Source of the DNA: Haliea sp.
GTDB lineage: Bacteria; Pseudomonadota; Gammaproteobacteria; Pseudomonadales; Halieaceae
Length of the DNA: 41,045 nucleotides
Assembly: GCA_024642245.1 (NCBI GenBank)
Contig: JAHEBM010000028.1
Location: forward strand, 1-41,045
Direction: 5' to 3'
The notes under the pieces: model-generated
Told to the model about the DNA's origin: nothing
Databases searched by the model: none
What the model saw: the letters and a program-made list of their open reading frames with translations, nothing else
Position numbers and translations under genes: made by a program
Part shown: piece by piece, positions 1-8,153 of the stretch
How the letters are laid out: each line of letters starts with the position of its first letter
Numbering within the stretch: the first letter of the stretch is position 1

Positions 1-1
1 C

Positions 2-628
2 AAGGCGTCGAAGCGCAACGCCTGGATATACAAGCCCGATATACGCCGGGTGCGCAAGGCGCCGGCCATCGGCTACGACAACCCGACAGGTCCGGGCGGC
101 CTGCAGACATCTGATGACAACAAGGGTTTCAACGGGGCTTTTGACCGGTATACCTACAAGTTGCTTGGTAAGCGCGAGTTGTATATTCCCTACAATAACT
201 ACGGTTTCAACGACCCCGCCTTTGGCGTGGGTGGCATGGATGGCCGCCTTACCATTCACCACGTCAACCCGGACTTCGTGCGCTTCGAAAAACACCGGGT
301 CTGGGTGGTGGAAGCGGATCTGGCCCCGGGTAAACGCCATATTTACCAAAAACGTCGCTGGTATGTCGATGAGGACAGCTGGAACCCCGTGATGGCGGAA
401 AACTTCGACAGCCGTGACAACCTGTGGCGTGTGGGCTTCCTGCTGTCCGAATATCAGTACGATATCGAATGTTACGAAAAGCACGCGCAAATCTTTATGG
501 ACCTGCCGTCGGGACACTATATCGTGAGTTTTTCACAGATCGATGAGAAGCCCTTTGACTACAGCGGTCCCTATCGGGATATAAGCCACTTTACGTCAGC
601 CTACCTGCGGAAAAATGTCAAACGGTGA
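2..628 (+). CDS. DUF1329 domain protein, C-terminal part (5' end outside window)
   Basis: The reading frame is open from the window edge, so only the last ~208 residues are present. The start of the visible part (WIYKPDIRRVRKAP) and the following YDNP segment, the repeated Tyr/Trp-rich strands (RRWYVDEDSW) and a C-terminal FTSAYLRKN fit the DUF1329 family, periplasmic or outer-membrane-associated LolB-like lipocarriers. In many gammaproteobacteria these genes travel with DUF1302 beta-barrels and lipid or hydrocarbon catabolic genes. The signal peptide cannot be seen here. The gene overlaps the following acyl-CoA ligase by 14 nt, which suggests co-transcription and a role in uptake or trafficking of the hydrophobic substrate that the ligase activates (inference). 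Family call is by recognition of the conserved Trp/Tyr pattern. Confidence 0.85.
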   Translation, partial: KASKRNAWIYKPDIRRVRKAPAIGYDNPTGPGGLQTSDDNKGFNGAFDRYTYKLLGKRELYIPYNNYGFNDPAFGVGGMDGRLTIHHVNPDFVRFEKHRVWVVEADLAPGKRHIYQKRRWYVDEDSWNPVMAENFDSRDNLWRVGFLLSEYQYDIECYEKHAQIFMDLPSGHYIVSFSQIDEKPFDYSGPYRDISHFTSAYLRKNVKR

Positions 629-2456
629 TCCGGCCAGGGTGGGAAGAGAAGAGGGCCCGGTTATAAGCGGTCCCTCTCGTTTCGCTATAGCCACCCGGTT
701 CCTGCGACTGCTGCCGTCTCTGGTGCGCTCGGGGCCGACCGGCCGCTTTACCGCTGGCGATTTACTGGAGCAGGCAGTAAGGCGTCGGGGCGATGCACCT
801 TTCGTCCGCTTTGAGGAGCGGGTTTGCACGTATCGGGATATCAACGCCCTGGCAAACCGCGTTGCGCACTGGGCCATCGGCCGTGGCATTGGACCCGGTA
901 GTGTCGTTGGCCTGCTGATGGAAAACCGCCCCGAGTACCTGGCGATGTGGCTGGGCCTGGCCAAGGTCGGTGGCGTGACTGCGCTGCTGAATACGCATTT
1001 GCGGGGCGATGCGCTGGCCCATTGCGTTGAGGCTGCAGGCTGCGACCTGCTGTTACTGGGTGAGGAGTGTTCGGAAACCTGGCTGTCGCTGGGCAAAGAG
1101 GTGCCGGGTATCACGGTGATGACGGTGCACGACCCGCGCCCTGCAGAGCACGCATCGGTACCCGGCAGCGGTTCCCTGGATGCGCAACTCGCTGACAACA
1201 GTACAGATAATCCGCCTCTACAGGTGCGCTCAGCCTTGCGCGGCGCCGATCCGCTGTTTTACATATACACGTCCGGAACTACCGGCCTGCCCAAGGCTGC
1301 ACGGCTGAGCCATGCGCGCTTCATGGGGGGTGGTATCTATGCCACCCTGGCGGGAATGGGCAAGAAGGACGTGATGTATTGTCCGCTGCCGCTCTACCAT
1401 ACCTCCGGGGGCGTGATGTGCGTGAACGCGGTGCTGCGCAAGGGAGCCACGCTGGCCCTGGCGCGCCAGTTCAGTGCCCACCACTTCTGGGAGGATGTTG
1501 CGCATCACGGGGCCACCGCGTTCCAGTATATCGGCGAACTCTGCCGCTACCTGGTGAACCAGCCCGCGGGCCCGCTGGATAAGAGTCACCGGCTGCGCCT
1601 CGCCATTGGCAATGGCTTGCGCCCGGATGTCTGGAAAGTATTCCAGCAGCGTTTTGCTGTCGCTCACATAGTGGAATTCTACGGTGCAACCGAATCCAAT
1701 GTCGCCATGGTCAACCTCGCCGGGCGTGAGGGTTCGGTCGGTAAGCCGTTTCCCGGCTTGCAGACCGCCCTGGTACGCTTTGATACGGTGTGCCAGGACG
1801 TCGTGCGCGGCGCCGACGGGTATTGTCAGGCCTGTGCCCCGGGTGAGTCCGGCGAGTTGCTGGGACGTATTTCCGAGGGTCGTTCCGCTGCGGGTCGCTT
1901 CGAGGGATACACCTCCAGGGCAGCTACCGAGCAAAAGATACTGCGGGATGTATTTGCAAGCGGTGACGCCTGGTTCCGCACCGGTGACCTGTTATTTCAT
2001 GATACGGATGGCTTTTATTATTTCGTGGACAGGGTCGGGGATACTTTCCGCTGGAAGGGGGAAAATGTTTCCACCCAGGAGGTAGCGGAGGCCGTTATGG
2101 CCCAGCACGGGGTACACCTGTGCGCCGTCTACGGAGTGGAGTTGCCAGCTGCCGAGGGTCGGGCCGGGATGGCGGCCGTTGTGCTTGAGCCCGGCACAAG
2201 CCTTGATGGTGAAGTGCTTTTCAAGGGATTGGAAAATGCGCTGCCTGCGTACGCACGACCTGCTTTCGTGCGTATACAGCAAGCCGCAGAACTCACCGGT
2301 ACCTTCAAGTTGCGCAAGGTCGACCTGCAGAAGCAGGGGTATGAAACCGGCGCCAGCCAGGACCGTATCCTATATCGCGACGATGAAGGTCGCACCTACC
2401 GCTTGCTCGACCCGCAGTCCTACTCGCGCATTCAGAACGGCGAACTGCATTTCTGA
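615..2456 (+). CDS. Long-chain/very-long-chain acyl-CoA synthetase (FATP/FadD6-like)
   Basis: 613-residue ANL-superfamily adenylating enzyme predicted to make acyl-CoA from a carboxylic acid, ATP and CoA. Visible motifs: phosphate-binding loop YTSGTTGLPKAARLSH at about residues 217-232, the A5 motif YGATESN at about 356, and the A7/A8 region GDLLFHDTDGFYYFVDRVGD with FRWKGENVST starting near 457. The FRWKGENVST form and the FYYFVDRVGD wording are typical of the FATP/very-long-chain branch rather than of medium-chain ligases. The start at ATG 615 lies inside the end of the DUF1329 gene and follows GCGGA. Substrate could be a long-chain fatty acid or a bulky (steroid or terpenoid side-chain) acid; the sequence does not decide. 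Convergent with the WS/DGAT gene. Confidence 0.93.
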   Translation: MSNGDPARVGREEGPVISGPSRFAIATRFLRLLPSLVRSGPTGRFTAGDLLEQAVRRRGDAPFVRFEERVCTYRDINALANRVAHWAIGRGIGPGSVVGLLMENRPEYLAMWLGLAKVGGVTALLNTHLRGDALAHCVEAAGCDLLLLGEECSETWLSLGKEVPGITVMTVHDPRPAEHASVPGSGSLDAQLADNSTDNPPLQVRSALRGADPLFYIYTSGTTGLPKAARLSHARFMGGGIYATLAGMGKKDVMYCPLPLYHTSGGVMCVNAVLRKGATLALARQFSAHHFWEDVAHHGATAFQYIGELCRYLVNQPAGPLDKSHRLRLAIGNGLRPDVWKVFQQRFAVAHIVEFYGATESNVAMVNLAGREGSVGKPFPGLQTALVRFDTVCQDVVRGADGYCQACAPGESGELLGRISEGRSAAGRFEGYTSRAATEQKILRDVFASGDAWFRTGDLLFHDTDGFYYFVDRVGDTFRWKGENVSTQEVAEAVMAQHGVHLCAVYGVELPAAEGRAGMAAVVLEPGTSLDGEVLFKGLENALPAYARPAFVRIQQAAELTGTFKLRKVDLQKQGYETGASQDRILYRDDEGRTYRLLDPQSYSRIQNGELHF

Positions 2457-2488
2457 ATACCCGACGGCCAGCCCAGTTCAGGTAGTAC

Positions 2489-2507
2489 GACTCCTAATCC
2501 GGGAGTC
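2489..2507. terminator. Short inverted repeat in convergent gap (possible terminator)
   Basis: GACTCC (2489-2494) and GGAGTC (2502-2507) form a 6-bp stem with a 7-nt loop between the convergent ligase and acyltransferase genes; it includes the stop codon of the latter. There is no T-run, so intrinsic termination is doubtful. Confidence 0.25.
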
Positions 2508-3912
2508 CGGCCACCAGTTCTGCAACGGTATCTTGTAAATGGCGCAGCAGCTTTTCGGGCTGTGGTAGTGGGTCCTTACGGAAAAGAAATGAAAAGGACA
2601 GCTTGTCGACATAGCTCCAAACAGTAATATTCAGGTTTCCCCCATCCATCAGGTTGCCAACGGATAATAATTCTTCCATTTGCAGGCGACCGTCCACGGC
2701 ATACAGAATTTCCCGGGGGCCCGGCACGTTGGAAATGACGACGTTGGCGTAAACATTTTCCTTTCTTTTTTGCCTCCGGATCATCGAGGCGTTAATCAGT
2801 CGAATGGCCGTGCCCGGCATGAAGTCCAGGTAGTTGTCGAAACGCCTGCCATCCTCGTGCCGGACGTGGTTGATCGCCGCCTGGGCCGAATGGCTGATCG
2901 CGCGCAGACGCTCGGCAAAATCAATTATGTTCTGGTGTAGCGGCAAAATGGCGACGGCGAGATTGTTATTGTGGATATCGCTGCCCAGCAGCCGCTTCAG
3001 CCCGCTACCGCCTTCGTCGCCCATTGGCATAGCGGTTACCAGCGATTCAGACGGCAGGGCGTCGATTTCCTGCAGGTACCGCCTGAGGGCTTCGGAGCAG
3101 ACCCCGATTATTGTCGTATTGATGGTGCATTCGAAGGCCCTGGACAGGCGCTTGAAGTCGGATAGTGGGAAGGTCTCGTAGCGATAGATACGTTCGTGGT
3201 TGCCTCCGGGCGCGTTCAATAGAGAGAAAGGTGCAGAAAATGGTGCGACGAGTTTTGCCACCTTTTCACTCACAGCTGCACCCCTGCGCCTGGCCTGCTT
3301 CAGGTGCCGGTAGTAATGGGGGAATTCAACGGTATAGCTTCTGGCAAGATCGAGCAGGGCGCCTGCGATCAGTTGCGGCTTGCTGGGAAGGGTCGCCTCA
3401 GTGCTTTCCTCCTGCTGGTTTTTTTTTGCTGCTGTATGTGAATGGCCGCGTTCAATCAGCCTGGCCACCGCCTTGCCATCGGCAAGCGCATGGTGGATCT
3501 TGAATGCAATCGCCAGCCTGCCGTTTTCCAGTCCCTTCACTATCCAGGTCTCCCAGAGCGGGCGCCGGTGATCCAGCGGAACGGCAGTCAGTTCCGAGAG
3601 AAAATCGCATAATTGCGCCTTGCTGCCTGGCGAGGGCAGTTGCGCCTCATGGATATGATCGTCAGGGGAGAAATCGGGCACATGCGCCCAGACCGGATGA
3701 TGCAGGTCAAGCGGCACGCGCATGATACCCAGGCTGGCTCGCGCTGCCCCCAATACCTCGATACTGTGTTTGATAAAGTGGCGAATGTCATTGCTATCGG
3801 GCATGTCGCCGTCGTGGCTTGGTTTGTAGATGACGACCTTTAGCGTTACAAACGGGGAGGTAGGGGTTTCGCTGTAAATAGCATAGGCGTCGCTGCCGCG
3901 TAATCTTTGCAT
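2494..3912 (-). CDS. Wax ester synthase/diacylglycerol acyltransferase (WS/DGAT) family protein
   Basis: 472 residues, the usual length of the bacterial WS/DGAT family, which transfers acyl groups from acyl-CoA to fatty alcohols or diacylglycerol and makes storage wax esters or triacylglycerol at the inner membrane. The catalytic HHxxxDG motif is present as HHALADG near residues 139-145 (KIHHALADGKAV). The C-terminal half has the conserved NVVISNVPGPREILY segment (VxNVPGP is a family marker) and GGNLNITVWSYVDKLSFSF. The start ATG at 3912 has CCGGAG nine nt upstream. It is convergent with an acyl-CoA ligase that could supply its acyl donor, and divergent from a TetR gene. Hydrolase or non-storage roles exist in the family, so the exact acceptor is open. 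Confidence 0.92.
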   Translation of the reverse strand: MQRLRGSDAYAIYSETPTSPFVTLKVVIYKPSHDGDMPDSNDIRHFIKHSIEVLGAARASLGIMRVPLDLHHPVWAHVPDFSPDDHIHEAQLPSPGSKAQLCDFLSELTAVPLDHRRPLWETWIVKGLENGRLAIAFKIHHALADGKAVARLIERGHSHTAAKKNQQEESTEATLPSKPQLIAGALLDLARSYTVEFPHYYRHLKQARRRGAAVSEKVAKLVAPFSAPFSLLNAPGGNHERIYRYETFPLSDFKRLSRAFECTINTTIIGVCSEALRRYLQEIDALPSESLVTAMPMGDEGGSGLKRLLGSDIHNNNLAVAILPLHQNIIDFAERLRAISHSAQAAINHVRHEDGRRFDNYLDFMPGTAIRLINASMIRRQKRKENVYANVVISNVPGPREILYAVDGRLQMEELLSVGNLMDGGNLNITVWSYVDKLSFSFLFRKDPLPQPEKLLRHLQDTVAELVAGLPD

Positions 3913-3939
3913 GCCGGTGCTCCGGTGGACTATTTCACA

Positions 3940-3955
3940 TCGGGATTAACCCCGA
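3940..3955. promoter_or_regulatory. Operator-like imperfect palindrome upstream of WS/DGAT gene
   Basis: TCGGGATTAACCCCGA is a 16-bp palindrome with a single mismatched pair, 28 bp upstream of the acyltransferase start in the gap shared with the TetR gene. It lies in the predicted leader, where a repressor could block transcription. Confidence 0.35.
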
Positions 3956-4001
3956 CATTTATTATGCTGTCCCAGCCTTATTCTAACTCTGTGTAACCGC
4001 G

Positions 4002-4036
4002 ATAATGTAGGCAAAAACGGCTGGGTCAACTTGACC
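4002..4036 (-). promoter_or_regulatory. Candidate promoter for WS/DGAT gene with overlapping palindrome
   Basis: On the minus strand TTGACC (4029-4024) and CATTAT (4007-4002) are separated by 16 bp, a fair sigma-70 match. The -35 hexamer is one arm of a perfect 13-bp palindrome GGTCAACTTGACC (4024-4036), which looks like an operator. The adjacent TetR protein is the obvious candidate ligand (inference). I found no convincing promoter for the TetR gene itself in the rest of the gap (4037-4190). Confidence 0.4.
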
Positions 4037-4190
4037 TGAATCAACGAAATTGCAGGCGGTGCTCTGCAGTGGGGCGAGCGACCTTTAAACCCCGGTAGCG
4101 CTTGCTGCGCGCAATGAGTGTTGTGTATTGGTAACTGTCCGTGGCGCGCTCTGATAGTATTGGGCTTTGGCATACGCAGTCGCATAAAAA

Positions 4191-4817
4191 ATGACTTCAA
4201 AAACCGGCACCCCCCCGGGGGGCGAATCAGTAGAAAAGCGCAAGTACGACAGTCCCCTGCGGCGGAAACAGACTGCCCAGACCCGGGCGCGTATCATCGC
4301 TGCAGGAAAGGAGTTGGTACACAGCTTTCCGTCCTGGGACTGGAAGAATCTTACCGCAAAAGCGGTAGGTGACCGGGCTGGCGTCAGCGAACGTACGGTT
4401 CACCGTCATTTCACTTCTGAGCGGGCGCTCCGCGACGCGGTGCTCCAGGGGCTTGTCGAGGAGTCTGGTGTCGACCTTAACGACCTGAACATAAGCGCCT
4501 TTGATGGCGTTGTGATCAATATGTTCAGGTATCTTTCGTCTTTCGCGGTGGAACCCGAACTGACGCAGGATCCGTCACAAACCAACATGGACCAGCTGCG
4601 AATGCAGGCACTGGTCAATGCGGTGGCAGAAGCGACGCCCGACTGGGCGGAACAGGAGCGGGAACTGGTGGCGGCGATACTCGATATGTTGTGGCAACCG
4701 GCAACCCACGACCGCCTGAAGTTGGCCTGGGGCCTGGATGTCGACCGGTTTAGCCGGCTTATACGCTGGTTTACCTCCCTGATTCAACAGGGGGTTGAGA
4801 ACAACAGCAAGCCGTAA
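4191..4817 (+). CDS. TetR/AcrR family transcriptional regulator
   Basis: 208 residues, a normal TetR length. The N-terminal helix-turn-helix spans about residues 26-72: TRARIIAAGKELV, then LTAKAVGDRAGVSERTVHRHF and the SERALRDAV helix. The ligand domain that follows is not assignable to a subfamily. No good ribosome site precedes ATG 4191 and the first 15 codons contain a C7G6 run (4210-4222), so the exact start is uncertain. The gene diverges from the WS/DGAT gene, with palindromes at 3940-3955 and 4024-4036 in between, and converges on the P450 gene; control of one or both neighbours is likely but unproven. Confidence 0.88.
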   Translation: MTSKTGTPPGGESVEKRKYDSPLRRKQTAQTRARIIAAGKELVHSFPSWDWKNLTAKAVGDRAGVSERTVHRHFTSERALRDAVLQGLVEESGVDLNDLNISAFDGVVINMFRYLSSFAVEPELTQDPSQTNMDQLRMQALVNAVAEATPDWAEQERELVAAILDMLWQPATHDRLKLAWGLDVDRFSRLIRWFTSLIQQGVENNSKP

Positions 4818-4846
4818 ATAAAGGCGAAGCCCGCTGTTGCCGCGAC

Positions 4847-6418
4847 TCAGGTCGGGGGCGATTTCTTTCCGGTGAATACAAACTTACCCATGAAACCCGC
4901 TTTGACTTTTCCTTTTATGGCGTCGCCTGCCACGGTGCCGTTGAATGTCAGCGACATCTTTATCGGCTTGGCGATTTTGTTGGTCCACACAATCTCACTA
5001 CCGGTCAGGCGAATTTCCTCCACGGGTGTGGCTACGCCGTCCCCCGTCTGGACGCCGCTCAGTGTGCCCTTGTCATAACGTATTTCAAGGGTGCTGGGCA
5101 TGGGTCCTGTCGGTCCCTCCACCGTGATTATCCAGTCGCCCGCAAGCGATGACGCATCTGTCGGGCCTGCCGGTGTCGCCTCGTTGGCGGCGACAGTTTT
5201 GGTCGCGGGCCGCGCAGGTTTGTCACCGATGTAGGCAGGCAGGGTGTCCCATCCTCTTACCGTGGAGGTGCACAGCAGCTCCGCATTTTCCATGTCGATT
5301 TTCCACTCGGGAAAACGTGTGAGCATTTCTTCCAGGAAAATACGTCCTTCCAGGCGTGCCAGCACATTCCCCGGACAGGTATGGATCCCATAGCCAAAGG
5401 TCATATGCGGTGCGCGATCGCGATGGATATCGAAGCGATCGGGATCGGGGAAGCGGCGCTCGTCCCGGTTGGCTGAAGCCAACATAAACAACATCGTGCT
5501 GCCAGCGGGTACGGTCTGCCCATAGTACTCGACGTCCTGTGTTACATATCGGGCAGTAAACGGGCCCATCGGCTCAAAGCGGAGTATCTCCTCGACAGCG
5601 TCGGCAATGAGCGCCGGATTCGCGGCCAGTTCGCGGCGCTGGTCCGGGTGCTCAGCCAGTACTTTTGCACTCCATCCCATCAGGCGATTGGTGGTTTCGT
5701 TGCCCGCTCCTGCCAGTACGTTGCAGAATGTGAGAATCTCCTCGCGGGTAAGCTTGCGGGTGGTGCCGGTTTCGTCTGCAAACTCCACGTTAAGGAATTC
5801 TGTCATCACGTCGTCTGAGGGGTTCTTTACCCGCCAGTCGATGTACTCCTCAAAACCGCCGACGCCGAGCAGGGGACTCGAGTCATAATCGATGGGTTTT
5901 CCGGCTTCAGTCTTGAGTTTTTCATCCGCGTTACGGCGAACGGTCTGCAGGTCCGCTTCCGGAATACCCAGCAATGCACCAATGACTCTCATCGGGATCT
6001 CGGTACTGATATCGGCAATGACATCAAACTGCTGCCTGCCCACCAGTTTATCGAGGGTGCTCACAGTGAAATCGCGAATCATGGGTTCGAGATCGCGCAT
6101 CCTTCGCGGGGAGAACATGCGGGCGATGATACTGCGGTGGGCCGTGTGCAGTGGCGGGTCTTCGAATATGAACATGCCGGGTGGCAGTTCGATGTTTTGC
6201 TTGATCATCTCCAGGATGCCGCCGCGGCCCGAGATAAACGTCTCGTGGTTCGCATGTCCCGCCCTGACGTCGTCGTAGCGACTCAGCGCGTAAAAATCGT
6301 GTTCCTCGTTGTAATAAAGCGGTGCTTCATCGCGCATACGCTTGTAAACGGGATAGGGATTGCGGGTGATGTCCACCTGGTAGGGATCGAAATAAACAGC
6401 ATTGCTTGGCACGGTCAT
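4847..6418 (-). CDS. Cytochrome P450 with fused C-terminal beta-rich domain
   Basis: 523 residues from ATG 6418. The P450 core (about 1-400) has the I-helix oxygen-activation motif AGAGNETT (236-243), ExxR as EILR (277-280) and the haem loop FGYGIHTCPG with ligand Cys348. It is a soluble bacterial class needing a ferredoxin partner. After the core, an Ala/Pro/Thr-rich linker (about 402-422) leads to a ~100-residue domain starting SSLAGDWIITVEGPTG and rich in alternating strands (SLTFNGTVAGDAIKGKVK), resembling the small beta-barrel tails I know from some amidohydrolases. Bacterial P450s normally end near 400-420 residues, so this is a genuine extension in frame. A longer TTG start at 6487 is possible, but it would place the palindrome 6460-6473 inside the coding region, and the P450 family N-terminus (FDPYQVDITRNPYPVYKRMRDEAP) fits ATG 6418. 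Substrate unknown. Confidence 0.93.
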   Translation of the reverse strand: MTVPSNAVYFDPYQVDITRNPYPVYKRMRDEAPLYYNEEHDFYALSRYDDVRAGHANHETFISGRGGILEMIKQNIELPPGMFIFEDPPLHTAHRSIIARMFSPRRMRDLEPMIRDFTVSTLDKLVGRQQFDVIADISTEIPMRVIGALLGIPEADLQTVRRNADEKLKTEAGKPIDYDSSPLLGVGGFEEYIDWRVKNPSDDVMTEFLNVEFADETGTTRKLTREEILTFCNVLAGAGNETTNRLMGWSAKVLAEHPDQRRELAANPALIADAVEEILRFEPMGPFTARYVTQDVEYYGQTVPAGSTMLFMLASANRDERRFPDPDRFDIHRDRAPHMTFGYGIHTCPGNVLARLEGRIFLEEMLTRFPEWKIDMENAELLCTSTVRGWDTLPAYIGDKPARPATKTVAANEATPAGPTDASSLAGDWIITVEGPTGPMPSTLEIRYDKGTLSGVQTGDGVATPVEEIRLTGSEIVWTNKIAKPIKMSLTFNGTVAGDAIKGKVKAGFMGKFVFTGKKSPPT

Positions 6419-6459
6419 GGCACTACCCGGGATACCCCAGTGAGATATTGGTGTCATAA

Positions 6460-6473
6460 AATTGACATCAATT
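6460..6473. promoter_or_regulatory. Operator-like palindrome between P450 and divergent operon
   Basis: AATTGACATCAATT consists of two perfect 6-nt arms around CA. It lies 42 bp upstream of the preferred P450 start in the divergent gap. On the minus strand a TACAAT hexamer (6476-6471) overlaps it and could be a -10 element for the P450 gene. Confidence 0.4.
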
Positions 6474-6543
6474 GTAATATCGGTCAAGTCTTATTTGGGT
6501 GAAGCCAAAAGGGGGCGTCGGCGCGACCGGGATCGGGACCGGG

Positions 6544-6573
6544 TTTTCATTGCCAGGCTCCATCGACTATGAT
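6544..6573 (+). promoter_or_regulatory. Weak candidate promoter of the 6614-13689 operon
   Basis: TTTTCA (6544-6549) and TATGAT (6568-6573) are 18 bp apart, giving a start near 6580 and a leader of about 34 nt that holds the AAGGA ribosome site (6603-6607). The -35 match is only 4 of 6. Confidence 0.35.
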
Positions 6574-6613
6574 TTCCCGGATAAGCTCAACTTTCTGGCG
6601 ATAAGGATATGTG

Positions 6614-7690
6614 ATGAACGTGGAAGCAAAGACGGCCGAGGGGGCCGTGGGAGACAGACGCCATCGCGTGGTTCAGTGGGCGACAGGCAAGGTTGGTCGC
6701 AAGAGCCTCAAGGCCCTTATCCAGCACCCCGCGCTCGACCTGGTGGGATTGTACGTTCACTCCCAGGCAAAGGCGGGCAGTGACGCGGGGTCACTCTGCG
6801 GCCTCGCCCCGGTGGGAATTTCGGCCACGCGCAGTGTCGATGACATCATTTCGCTGCGGCCGGACTGCGTGCTTTACATGCAGGAGGGATTCAATCTCGA
6901 TGACATCTGCCGTCTCCTCGAGGCCGGTATCAATATCGTAACGACACGCGGTGAGTTCTTTTACCCACCCAGGATGGATCCACAGATACGCCAGCGTATC
7001 GAGGCCGCGTGCCGCAAGGGCAGTGCGTCGATTCATGCAACCGGAAGCAGCCCCGGCTTTATCACCGAGGCGATGCCGCTGGTGCTGACCTCGGTGGCGC
7101 GACGCCTGGACTGCCTTACGATTGACGAGTTTGCCTATATCCCCGAATCCTGCTCGCCCGAGATGATCTTTGACGTCATGGGCTACGGCCGGCAGCCGGG
7201 TAATGAGTTCGATCCGAATTTACTGTCCCACATGGCCCAGTGTTTTGAGCAGTCGCTGTCGATGCTCGCTGATTCGCTGTCGCTGGAACTGGACAGCGTG
7301 CAGGCAAGTGGGGAAACCGCCACCGCTTCCAGGCGCATCGAAATCGCGGATGGCGCCTTTATCGAGCAGGGCACTGTGGCCGCGCAGCGGATTACGGTTG
7401 CCGGTATGCGAAACTCAAAACCACTGCTGCGATTTCGCGCAAACTGGTATTGTGCAACAGACATAGAGCCTGGCTGGACGCTGGGTAAAACCGGCTGGCG
7501 TGTCACCGTCGAAGGCGATACGCCTTTTGATATCAACATTGAACTGCCGAGAACGTCCGAAAGTGCGGCCGAGCAAATGGGTGGATACACCGCTCACAGA
7601 GCGGTAAATGCAGTGCCCTATGTGTGCGCAGCGAAGCCGGGTATCCGAACCATTGCCGACTTGCCGCAAGTCATAGCAAGACTGGCATAG
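6614..7690 (+). CDS. DapB-like NAD(P)-binding dehydrogenase (dihydrodipicolinate reductase N-terminal domain family)
   Basis: 358 residues. The N-terminal Rossmann fold reads RVVQWATGKVGRKSLKALIQHP, the typical opening of the DapB-N/2,4-diaminopentanoate dehydrogenase-like group common in mycobacteria and in environmental proteobacteria. Conserved pieces later are TTRGEFFYP near 114-122, and HATGSSPGFITEAMPL near 138-153, which forms the active-site loop in this group. It is not lysine-pathway DapB, which is ~270 residues with a KKGRHHG-type motif absent here. A redox step on an oxo, hydroxy or amino intermediate is expected; the substrate is unknown. Start chosen at ATG 6614, with AAGGA six nt upstream; GTG 6611 is the alternative. 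First gene of an eight-gene same-strand run, 10 nt from the next. Confidence 0.85.
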   Translation: MNVEAKTAEGAVGDRRHRVVQWATGKVGRKSLKALIQHPALDLVGLYVHSQAKAGSDAGSLCGLAPVGISATRSVDDIISLRPDCVLYMQEGFNLDDICRLLEAGINIVTTRGEFFYPPRMDPQIRQRIEAACRKGSASIHATGSSPGFITEAMPLVLTSVARRLDCLTIDEFAYIPESCSPEMIFDVMGYGRQPGNEFDPNLLSHMAQCFEQSLSMLADSLSLELDSVQASGETATASRRIEIADGAFIEQGTVAAQRITVAGMRNSKPLLRFRANWYCATDIEPGWTLGKTGWRVTVEGDTPFDINIELPRTSESAAEQMGGYTAHRAVNAVPYVCAAKPGIRTIADLPQVIARLA

Positions 7691-7700
7691 GGGACAGACC

Positions 7701-8111
7701 ATGGATGACCTCGAGGCTATCAGGCAACTCAAGGCGCGCTATTTCCGCACGATGGATACCAAGGACTGGGCGGCAATGCGGCAGGTGTTTTGCAGTGATG
7801 TCGTGATGGACTCTACAGCCTCCGGTGGTGCGGTTGTCGCGGGCGCCGACAACTGCATCAGCTTTCTCCAGCGCAGCATTGGTGACGTGCTCACCGTGCA
7901 TCACGGTCATATGCCGGAAATCGAGCTGACGTCCGCGGTGACGGCGAGTGGGATCTGGGCAATGGAAGACATGCTCCGCTGGCCGGATGGTCGTGAACTT
8001 CACGGCTACGGACACTACATCGAGACCTATCAAAAGGCCGACGGCCAGTGGCGTATAAAGACCCTGAAACTGACACGCCTGAGAATGGATATGTCTGAGC
8101 CGGGGAGCTGA
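7701..8111 (+). CDS. NTF2-like / SnoaL-like protein
   Basis: 136 residues with the SnoaL-like cone-fold pattern: N-terminal helix EAIRQLKARYFRTMDTKDWAAMRQVF, a D-rich turn after it, VHHGHMPEIEL, and the terminal strands YGHYIETYQKADGQWRIKTLKLTRLRM. Members act as small isomerases, dehydratases or cyclases, or as ligand-binding partners of oxidoreductases. The start follows GGGGACAG by a few nt. It lies between the DapB-like dehydrogenase and the luciferase-like oxidoreductase and presumably acts on an intermediate they share. The residues that would mark a particular reaction (for example the Asp/His pair of limonene epoxide hydrolase) cannot be assigned by eye. Confidence 0.85.
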   Translation: MDDLEAIRQLKARYFRTMDTKDWAAMRQVFCSDVVMDSTASGGAVVAGADNCISFLQRSIGDVLTVHHGHMPEIELTSAVTASGIWAMEDMLRWPDGRELHGYGHYIETYQKADGQWRIKTLKLTRLRMDMSEPGS

Positions 8112-8153
8112 GGCACAACTTTCGTACCTGACACATCCCGCTACAAAGAGAGC

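Noticed and set aside
6462..6480. TTGACA...TAATAT on the plus strand as a promoter
   Set aside because: The two hexamers are only 7 bp apart, too close for sigma-70; better explained as parts of a palindrome.
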